Assembly: GCA_900542125.1 (NCBI GenBank)
Contig: UQMO01000081.1
Coordinates: 1 to 6,770 of the forward strand
DNA: 6,770 nucleotides
Direction of reading: 5' to 3'
Origin: an uncultured Collinsella sp.
GTDB taxonomy: Bacteria > Actinomycetota > Coriobacteriia > Coriobacteriales > Coriobacteriaceae
This document shows positions 1 through 4,431 of this stretch, one piece after another (positions within the stretch are counted from its first letter, which is position 1; every line of letters starts with the position of its first letter). The notes beneath the pieces are model-generated. The model was given only the letters and a program-made list of their open reading frames with translations, was not told where the DNA came from and did no database searches. The translations under genes and the position numbers were made by a program.

Positions 1-44
1 ATTCATGAGCGTCTCGTGGGCTCGGAGATGTGTATAAGAGACAG
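1..44 (+). other. Nextera (Tn5) library adapter, not genomic
   Basis: This is sequencing-library adapter. Bases 1-2 fit the end of the i7 primer, 3-10 (TCATGAGC) are an i7 index, 11-25 (GTCTCGTGGGCTCGG) are the read-2 adapter, and 26-44 (AGATGTGTATAAGAGACAG) are the 19-nt Tn5 mosaic end. Translation across it gives MGSEMCIRDR, a familiar artefact at the N-terminus of database proteins from untrimmed assemblies. Genomic sequence starts at about 45. The same adapter is present in reverse complement at the other end. Confidence 0.98.
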
Positions 45-111
45 ACTTACGACCCGCCCCTCCAATAAACGCGTTATCATCTTGACCCATGAACATACGT
101 TAGGAGCAATC

Positions 112-1161
112 ATGCCAAACGAGAACAGCTACGAAGTCGCGCTGCAAAAGAGCAACGCCATTCGCGAGGGCCTGGCCAAAACGCCCGAGAAGTTCACCAT
201 GCTCACCGGCGACCGCCCCACCGGCCGTCTGCACCTGGGTCACTACTTCGGCACCCTCAAGGGCCGTGTTGAGCTGCAGAACATGGGCGCCAAGACCAAC
301 GTGCTCATCGCCGACTACCAAGTCATCACTGACCGCGATACGACCGAGCACATCCAGGACAACGTGTACAACATGGTCATGGACTACCTTGCCTGCGGCA
401 TCGACCCCGACAAGACCATGATCTACGCGCACTCCGCCGTACCCGCCGCCAACCAGCTCATGCTGCCGTTCCTGTCGCTGGTCTCCGAGGCCGAGCTGGC
501 GCGCAACCCCACGGTCAAGGCCGAGATGGAGGCCTCGGGCCACGAGCTCACTGGCCTTCTGCTCACCTACCCGGTGCACCAGGCTTGCGACATCTTGTTC
601 TGCAAGGGCAACGTGGTGCCGGTCGGTCGCGACCAGCTGCCGCACATCGAGCTCACCCGCACCATCGCCCGCCGCTTTAACAACCGCTACGGCAAGGTGT
701 TCCCCGAGGTCGACGCACTGCTGTCCGAGACCCCGCTGCTGCCGGGCCTGGACGGTCGCAAGATGAGCAAGAGCTACGGCAACGCCATCAACATCTCGAT
801 GACCGCCGAGGAGACGGCCAAGCGCATCAAGAAGAGCCAGACCGACTCCGAGCGCATGATCACGTTCGATCCCGAGAACCGCCCCGGCGTGTCCGGCCTG
901 CTTTCGACGGCTGCCATCTGCACCGGCCGTTCCGAAGTCGAGATTGCCGAGGAGATTGGCATGGGCGGCTCCGGCCAGCTCAAGAAGTACGTGACCGAGG
1001 CCGTCAACGAGTACTTCGCGCCGATCCGTGAGCGTCGCCAGCGCTACGAGAACGACCTGGATTACGTAAAGGACGTCCTGCACGAGGGCAACCGTCGCGC
1101 CAATGAGATCGCCGAGCAGACCCTGGGCGAGGTTCAGGACGCCATGGGCATGGTGTACTAG
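112..1161 (+). CDS. trpS: Tryptophanyl-tRNA synthetase
   Basis: Cytoplasmic class Ic aminoacyl-tRNA synthetase that activates tryptophan with ATP and charges tRNA-Trp for translation. The 349-residue product is close to the usual bacterial length of about 330-350. Visible signatures are GDRPTGRLHLGHY at residues 33-45, containing the HIGH-type motif HLGH (41-44); VGRDQLPHIEL at 171-181, the conserved Rossmann-fold segment; and KMSKS at 218-222 in the ATP-binding loop. The start at 112 is chosen because AGGAG (102-106) lies 5 nt upstream and the protein then begins MPNENSYEV. An in-frame ATG at 16 lies inside adapter and would add 32 false residues (MGSEMCIRDR...). Only 67 nt of genuine upstream sequence is present, so promoter or leader control cannot be judged; no T-box fits there. 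TATCAT at 75-80 could be a -10 box, but no matching -35 is seen. The gene converges on ogt. Confidence 0.97.
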   Translation: MPNENSYEVALQKSNAIREGLAKTPEKFTMLTGDRPTGRLHLGHYFGTLKGRVELQNMGAKTNVLIADYQVITDRDTTEHIQDNVYNMVMDYLACGIDPDKTMIYAHSAVPAANQLMLPFLSLVSEAELARNPTVKAEMEASGHELTGLLLTYPVHQACDILFCKGNVVPVGRDQLPHIELTRTIARRFNNRYGKVFPEVDALLSETPLLPGLDGRKMSKSYGNAINISMTAEETAKRIKKSQTDSERMITFDPENRPGVSGLLSTAAICTGRSEVEIAEEIGMGGSGQLKKYVTEAVNEYFAPIRERRQRYENDLDYVKDVLHEGNRRANEIAEQTLGEVQDAMGMVY

Positions 1162-1186
1162 GCAAAGCGCCTTCGCACAACATAGA

Positions 1187-1208
1187 CGGTGAGGCTAAAT
1201 CCTCACCG
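1187..1208 (+). terminator. Short perfect hairpin after trpS
   Basis: CGGTGAGG, a 6-nt loop CTAAAT, then CCTCACCG form a perfect 8-bp stem starting 25 nt past the trpS stop. No T-run follows, so it is not a classical intrinsic terminator. It may act with the longer hairpin just downstream as a U-less terminator or as a 3'-end RNA stabiliser. The structure is directly visible; the role is inferred. Confidence 0.4.
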
Positions 1209-1213
1209 AAACA

Positions 1214-1255
1214 GGAACAGGCCCGCTGGCAGATAGTTGCCAGCGGGCCTGTTCC
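1214..1255 (+). terminator. Long perfect 17-bp hairpin after trpS
   Basis: GGAACAGGCCCGCTGGC (1214-1230) pairs perfectly with 1239-1255 around the 8-nt loop AGATAGTT. The stem is GC-rich and very stable, and lies about 50 nt after the trpS stop, where a terminator is expected between convergent genes. There is no downstream T-run, so it would have to act as a U-less terminator, as proposed for some actinobacteria, or as a 3' stability element. It differs from the four-copy palindrome family, although GGAACAGGC also occurs in the loop region of the copy at 1432-1472. Confidence 0.5.
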
Positions 1256-1431
1256 CGAAGTACACCGTTGAATCGCACAGAGGGGAGGAATGCGAATCAA
1301 ACTCAACAGGGCAGGCTTTTTCATCGCCTATTGCCTGCTCCGTTGCTGAAAACAATATAGTTCACCGTGGTTTACTTTGCTGCGACAAACCGCGCCGCCA
1401 CACCTTCTCCATAAGTTAACTCAGGTAAACT

Positions 1432-1472
1432 AAAACCACCACAAAGGGAACAGGCACCTTTGTGGTGGTTTT
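1432..1472 (-). terminator. Palindromic repeat copy 1, terminator of ogt
   Basis: AAAACCACCACAAAGG (1432-1447) is a perfect inverted repeat of 1457-1472 (CCTTTGTGGTGGTTTT), a 16-bp stem with loop GAACAGGCA. It begins 15 nt past the ogt stop. Both strands carry an A-run before and a T-run after the stem, so it could terminate transcription in both directions, for ogt from the right and trpS read-through from the left. It is one of four copies in the window; relative to the others it has one substitution (A for G) near the loop. Confidence 0.75.
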
Positions 1473-1487
1473 GACACGAACGAGCCG

Positions 1488-1808
1488 CTAGAGCCCTGCA
1501 GGCCAGCGACAGGCGGCCAAGTCGACGTGCATGTCGTCCTTAAACGCCACACCCTCCCCTAGCAAAAGCTCACGTTGAGCATCGGGACCGCCAAAAGCAA
1601 AACCATCGCATATGCGGCCATCGGCAAACACCACGCGGTGACAGGGAATCTCGCCGGGGCGCGGATTGCCATGCAGGGCATACCCCACGTACCGCGCACT
1701 TCGTGGACGTCCAGCAAGCAGCGCCACCTGACCATACGTGGCGACCATCCCCTCGGGAATCTGCTCGACCACCTCGTACACCCGCTCAAAAAAGCCCTCA
1801 GACGCCAT
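1488..1808 (-). CDS. Minimal MGMT/Ogt-family DNA alkyltransferase domain protein
   Basis: Matches the C-terminal DNA-binding/active-site domain of O6-alkylguanine-DNA alkyltransferases (Pfam DNA_binding_1), which remove O6-alkyl groups from guanine by irreversible transfer to a cysteine. The 106-residue product lacks the N-terminal domain of full Ogt/MGMT (about 160-200 aa). Key residues appear present by eye alignment to human MGMT: active-site PCHRV at 55-59 (Cys56, His57), Asn48, Glu85 in LLLGEGV, Tyr25 in ATYGQ and the arginine finger Arg39 in SARYVG. Alkyltransferase-like (ATL) proteins usually replace the Cys with Trp or Ala, so this is either a compact active alkyltransferase or a Cys-bearing ATL that flags lesions for excision repair. 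The start at 1808 is supported by AAGGGAG about 7 nt upstream; a farther in-frame ATG at 1847 lies inside the palindromic repeat and adds 13 doubtful residues. The degV terminator lies only 29 nt upstream. Confidence 0.88.
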   Translation of the reverse strand: MASEGFFERVYEVVEQIPEGMVATYGQVALLAGRPRSARYVGYALHGNPRPGEIPCHRVVFADGRICDGFAFGGPDAQRELLLGEGVAFKDDMHVDLAACRWPAGL

Positions 1809-1837
1809 TGCTCGCTCCCTTCCACCCGGAATAGCAT

Positions 1838-1876
1838 AAACCACCACAAAGGTGCCTGTCCCCTTTGTGGTGGTTT
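1838..1876 (-). terminator. Palindromic repeat copy 2, terminator of degV
   Basis: AAACCACCACAAAGG (1838-1852) pairs perfectly with 1862-1876 around the 9-nt loop TGCCTGTCC. It begins 11 nt past the degV stop, and on the minus strand the stem is followed by TTTATG. The same hairpin lies in the leader of ogt, ending 29 nt before its start codon. Its loop is in the opposite orientation to copies 1 and 3. Confidence 0.7.
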
Positions 1877-1887
1877 TGGCAGGTGGG

Positions 1888-2742
1888 CTAGTTAACGGGC
1901 TGGAAGAAGGCTACGGCTACGGCGCCGGGGCCTACATGGGTGCCGATGGTGGCGCCGATGGTGTGAACGGGCAGTTCGCCCTCGGTGTGGCCAGCCCACA
2001 GTGCCGCGCTGTCCTCGATATACTTCTTGAGCACCGCATCCGAAAGGCCCGTATAGCCGAGCGCCAGCGGCATGGAAAAGTCGATGCCGCCCGCCTTTTC
2101 GACCTTCTGGTTGAGCAGGTTACGTCCGTTCTTGGAACCGCGCGCCTTGCCCAGCTGCACGATCAGACCGTCCTCGGCAGCCACCACGGGCTTTACGTTG
2201 AGCAGCGTACCCACGGCACCGGCCGCAGCAGACAGGCGACCGCCGCGCACCAGGTACTCCAGCGTCTCGAGCAGGCCGATGACGACCACGCGGTCGCGCA
2301 CGGCCTCGACAGCCGCCGCAACCTGAGCCGCGCCCTGGCCCTCGTCCACCAGGCGCAGCGCATACTCGACCAGCACGCGCTCGCCCAAGGTCACGTTATT
2401 GCTGTCCACGACGAACATGTCGCCGCCCGGCGCCTCGGCAAGTGCCGTACGAGCACTCTGGTTGGTGCCCGAGAGCTTGGCGCCCACGGTAATAATCACG
2501 GCCTCATCGCCGGCCTCATGCGCTTCGGCAATCGCCTGCGAAAAGGCGTACGGGTTGACCTGACCGGTCTTGGGCAGCTCATCGCGCTCCACAAGCATCT
2601 CGTAAAAGCGCTGGTGATCGATGTCGACGCCATCCATATACACATCGGTGCCAAAGGTGACGGACAGCGGCAGAACACGCAGAGCGGGGTGCTCCGCCGG
2701 CGACATATCGCTTGCGGAATCGGTAATAATGCGGACGGACAT
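1888..2742 (-). CDS. DegV-family fatty-acid-binding protein
   Basis: DegV (FakB-type) proteins bind a free fatty acid and present it to the FakA kinase, which makes acyl-phosphate for phospholipid synthesis. The 284-residue product has the usual family length. Signatures in order: TDSASD (7-12), TGQVNP (59-64, the place of the usual TSQPS-type loop, here divergent), LSGTNQSA (90-97), LEYLVRGGRLS (161-171), LLNVKPV (180-186) and IGTHVGPGA (266-274) near the C-terminus. The start at 2742 (MSVRIITDS) is chosen because AAAGGA lies 7 nt upstream and the family begins with this strand; an upstream in-frame ATG at 2847 adds 35 unconserved residues. No FakA is visible. The gene lies 119 nt downstream of a MarR regulator on the same strand and ends at palindrome copy 2. 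The preferred fatty acid cannot be read from sequence. Confidence 0.93.
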   Translation of the reverse strand: MSVRIITDSASDMSPAEHPALRVLPLSVTFGTDVYMDGVDIDHQRFYEMLVERDELPKTGQVNPYAFSQAIAEAHEAGDEAVIITVGAKLSGTNQSARTALAEAPGGDMFVVDSNNVTLGERVLVEYALRLVDEGQGAAQVAAAVEAVRDRVVVIGLLETLEYLVRGGRLSAAAGAVGTLLNVKPVVAAEDGLIVQLGKARGSKNGRNLLNQKVEKAGGIDFSMPLALGYTGLSDAVLKKYIEDSAALWAGHTEGELPVHTIGATIGTHVGPGAVAVAFFQPVN

Positions 2743-2861
2743 AACGAATCCTTTCTTGCGCAGGTCCCGCGCGGGGAATTTTGACAGCAATGCCCCGGCA
2801 CGGCATACGCGCTCAAACGGGACTATGCAGTTGTTAATTGGAAGCAAATGCCTTGGCGGCC

Positions 2862-3311
2862 TTAGATCTCACGCAGGGTGTTGAGAATCGTACGCAGCGA
2901 CGCATACATCTGCTCGCGCTGCTCCACACCCATAGCCTTACCGGTGGTGTCGAGCACCTCGCGAATGATGCGGTCCGCCTCGCTCATGCTCTCGCCGCCC
3001 AGAGCGGTCAGGCGCACCGGGGCACGATACTTAACGGCCGCATCACCCGAGTCGTCGACCTCGACGTAGCCGCCCTCCTCCAGATGCGCGAGCGTGCGCG
3101 AGACGGCGGCACGGGTCACGCCTGCCATGCGAGCCAGGTCAGCGCCAGTCAGGCCGTCCTTGCTGCGCTCAAGATAGTACAGGCACATAACGTCGGAGCC
3201 CTTGAGGCCCAGCCTTGCGCCCTCGGATGTCTTAATGCGCTGGATCTCCTTGTAGAGCCCGCTGATCAGTCCGACAAAGTCCTCGAAACGTGTCTCGTCG
3301 TTCTGCTGCAT
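2862..3311 (-). CDS. MarR-family transcriptional regulator
   Basis: Cytoplasmic dimeric winged-helix regulator, 149 residues, typical MarR length. The N-terminal helix (about 8-27) and C-terminal helices (about 108-148) would form the dimer. The helix-turn-helix core is at 53-83, with GLTGADLARMAGVTRAAVSR carrying the recognition helix, followed by the wing (about 84-102, containing DDSGDAAVKYRAPV). The start at 3311 gives MQQNDETRF, with an AAAGGCGG purine stretch 9-12 nt upstream, a somewhat distant ribosome site. degV follows on the same strand after 119 nt. MarR-type FabT controls fatty-acid synthesis in lactic-acid bacteria, so a MarR next to a fatty-acid-binding protein suggests a lipid-related ligand; this is inference, and no FabT-like operator is seen. 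It may autoregulate from 3312-3416, where the short inverted repeat GCCGT/ACGGC (3361-3375) lies. Confidence 0.9.
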   Translation of the reverse strand: MQQNDETRFEDFVGLISGLYKEIQRIKTSEGARLGLKGSDVMCLYYLERSKDGLTGADLARMAGVTRAAVSRTLAHLEEGGYVEVDDSGDAAVKYRAPVRLTALGGESMSEADRIIREVLDTTGKAMGVEQREQMYASLRTILNTLREI

Positions 3312-3416
3312 GGGAGACGACCGCCTTTCGCTTGCATGATGCTAACGGGTAAACATCTTAGCCGTACTTAACGGCCGGCAGCCCTGCACGCCCTATTTGT
3401 TAACCCATCAACATAA

Positions 3417-3455
3417 AAACCACCACAAAGAGGACAGGCACCTTTGTGGTGGTTT
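3417..3455 (-). terminator. Palindromic repeat copy 3, terminator of the B3/4 gene
   Basis: AAACCACCACAAAG (3417-3430) pairs with 3442-3455 (CTTTGTGGTGGTTT) across an 11-nt loop AGGACAGGCAC. It begins 29 nt past the B3/4 gene stop, and on the minus strand the stem runs into five Ts, a good intrinsic terminator. Relative to the other copies one stem-closing base is changed (A at 3431), which opens the loop by one pair. The marR start lies about 105 nt further left. Confidence 0.78.
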
Positions 3456-3484
3456 GGGCCGGCGAACATGATCCGCAGGCGTCG

Positions 3485-4204
3485 CTACAGCTCCACGCAG
3501 GGATTGTCGCGGGTCACAAGCGTCTTAACGACAACCGTAGCGCCCAGATAACGCTCGAGCAACTCGGCGAGACGATCAACGGCAGCCTGGCAATCCCCCA
3601 TCCGCTCGGGCTCCACGCACTCAATCGCCAGGAACGCATCGGCCGAATCATCGGACAGCGCCGTTCGAACGCCGTCGCGCCAGTTCCAGCAGCGGCACAC
3701 GGCGCCCGCATCATCGATGTAGGCGAGCTCGCCGGGCAGCGTCGGATCGTCCGCCTCCTCGCCAAGCGGCCAGAACGCATCGCCACCGTCGGTCACCTTC
3801 AGGCGAAGGTCTCCCTCGATCGCATGTAGGTCCTCGCCTCCGACGGGCAGCGCGTAGGTCAACGACACCGTGTTGTAGATGTCCACCGCGGGCGCAATGT
3901 GGCCCACCGGCTTGCCTTTGAGCACGCGTTTGAGCAGGTTCTCGATTGAGCAACGCGCGCCCTTTTTGGTCTTGAACAGACGATAGGCCTCGCGCCATGC
4001 CTTGACCGGTGCGTTCTCGCTGATAGTATCGCTGGTCAGATGACGCTCCGCATCGATATTGGCGCGGTCGAGCAACGCCGCAATCGCATCCACGTCCTCT
4101 TGAGGAATCTGAGCCGTGGGCTTCATGTCCTCCACGACCACAACACCGACCGCTGCCTGCGGAAACAGCTCCCAGAATGAATCCTCGGCAATAAAGCTCT
4201 TCAT
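3485..4204 (-). CDS. Stand-alone B3/4-domain (PheRS beta editing-like) protein
   Basis: A 239-residue protein of the family carrying the B3/4 domain (Pfam B3_4), the fold that in phenylalanyl-tRNA synthetase beta clears mischarged Tyr-tRNA-Phe. Free-standing members are common but their substrate is not established; trans-editing or amino-acid handling is possible. The opening FIAEDSFWELFPQAAVGVVV (4-23) and the segments RCSIENLLKRVL (84-95), DIYNTVSLTYALPVGGEDL (108-126) and CRCWNWRDGVRT (170-181) fit the family as I remember it. No tRNA-binding or catalytic synthetase domain is present. The start at 4204 (MKSFIAED) has AGGGAG 5 nt upstream; the alternative ATG at 4219 lies before that ribosome site and has none of its own. 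A candidate promoter and two leader hairpins lie between it and pckA, and palindrome copy 3 ends the unit, so it is probably monocistronic. Confidence 0.85.
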   Translation of the reverse strand: MKSFIAEDSFWELFPQAAVGVVVVEDMKPTAQIPQEDVDAIAALLDRANIDAERHLTSDTISENAPVKAWREAYRLFKTKKGARCSIENLLKRVLKGKPVGHIAPAVDIYNTVSLTYALPVGGEDLHAIEGDLRLKVTDGGDAFWPLGEEADDPTLPGELAYIDDAGAVCRCWNWRDGVRTALSDDSADAFLAIECVEPERMGDCQAAVDRLAELLERYLGATVVVKTLVTRDNPCVEL

Positions 4205-4232
4205 ACGCTCTCCCTTCATTGTGCGCGCCCGA

Positions 4233-4263
4233 GTGAGGGCGCCTAAACAAAAAGCGCCCTCAC
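4233..4263 (-). other. Perfect 10-bp hairpin in the B3/4 gene leader
   Basis: GTGAGGGCGC (4233-4242) is the perfect reverse complement of 4254-4263, with an 11-nt loop. On the minus strand the loop is TTTTTGTTTAG and the hairpin lies about 28 nt before the start codon, inside the predicted leader. No T-run follows on either strand, so it is not an obvious terminator. It could affect translation or RNA stability, or be a degenerate repeat. Function unknown. Confidence 0.4.
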
Positions 4264-4312
4264 AACGGCCACCTTCAAAGTCCTACGGTGCCGTCACAAG
4301 AACGCTTGCGCT

Positions 4313-4334
4313 GTCCCCATCCGGAGAAGGGGAC
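4313..4334. repeat. Small GTCCCC/GGGGAC inverted repeat
   Basis: GTCCCC (4313-4318) pairs with GGGGAC (4329-4334) around ATCCGGAGAA. It lies just downstream of the candidate promoter of the B3/4 gene, in its predicted leader. The GGGGAC foot also occurs in the palindrome loops and in the repeat cluster at 6242-6379, so it may be a worn repeat copy. Confidence 0.35.
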
Positions 4335-4348
4335 GATATGTCAGGCGT

Positions 4349-4377
4349 ATTGTAACCCGAGTCATCCACACGAGCAA
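4349..4377 (-). promoter_or_regulatory. Candidate promoter of the B3/4 gene
   Basis: On the minus strand TTGCTC (4372-4377) and TACAAT (4349-4354) are separated by exactly 17 nt. The -10 matches the sigma-70 consensus at 5 of 6 positions and the -35 at 3 of 6. It sits immediately beyond the pckA terminator palindrome and would give a leader of about 135 nt. This is the best promoter-like pair seen for the leftward genes, but it is unproven. Confidence 0.45.
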
Positions 4378-4412
4378 AACCACCGCAAAGGTGCCTGTCC
4401 CCTTTGTGGTGG
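4376..4412 (-). terminator. Palindromic repeat copy 4, terminator of pckA
   Basis: CCACCGCAAAGG (4380-4391) pairs with CCTTTGTGGTGG (4401-4412) around TGCCTGTCC; one pair is G-T on the plus strand and A-C on the minus strand. Reading leftward the stem is followed by TTTTGC, and it begins 19 nt past the pckA stop. It has lost the A/T flank on its right side, so it would work as a terminator only for pckA. Its loop has the same orientation as copy 2. Confidence 0.7.
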
Positions 4413-4431
4413 ATATGGACTAACGGCGAAG

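Larger units (their letters stand above)
1162..1487. other. Convergent intergenic region trpS/ogt
   Basis: This 326-nt gap holds the two hairpins after trpS (1187-1208, 1214-1255) and the terminator-like palindrome of the leftward ogt unit (1432-1472). Between 1256 and 1431 nothing convincing is seen. A 19-codon ORF at 1290-1349 has a purine-rich GGGGAGG only 1 nt before its ATG, too close for efficient initiation. No promoter or RNA gene is recognised. Confidence 0.6.

Noticed and set aside
16..111. 32-residue N-terminal extension of TrpS (MGSEMCIRDR...)
   Set aside because: It is encoded by adapter plus the trpS leader; the ribosome site and family N-terminus support the start at 112.
45..111. 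T-box leader for trpS
   Set aside because: Only 67 nt of genomic sequence precedes the start codon, with no T-box core or antiterminator stem.
100..1083. Long open frame antisense to trpS (327 codons), and similar ones opposite degV (310) and pckA (345)
   Set aside because: These mirror high-GC codon usage of the real gene on the other strand; they lack ribosome sites and family-like sequence.
1290..1349. 19-residue peptide MRIKLNRAGFFIAYCLLRC after a GGGGAGG stretch
   Set aside because: Only 1 nt separates the purine tract from the ATG, there is no promoter, and the length is within chance.
1809..1847. Earlier ATG for the alkyltransferase gene at 1847
   Set aside because: The codons lie in the palindromic repeat, have no ribosome site and add residues not seen in the family; the ATG at 1808 has AAGGGAG upstream.
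1432..4412. The four repeats as a CRISPR array
   Set aside because: They are 380-1,550 nt apart, separated by whole genes, and are palindromic terminator-like units with no spacers or cas genes.
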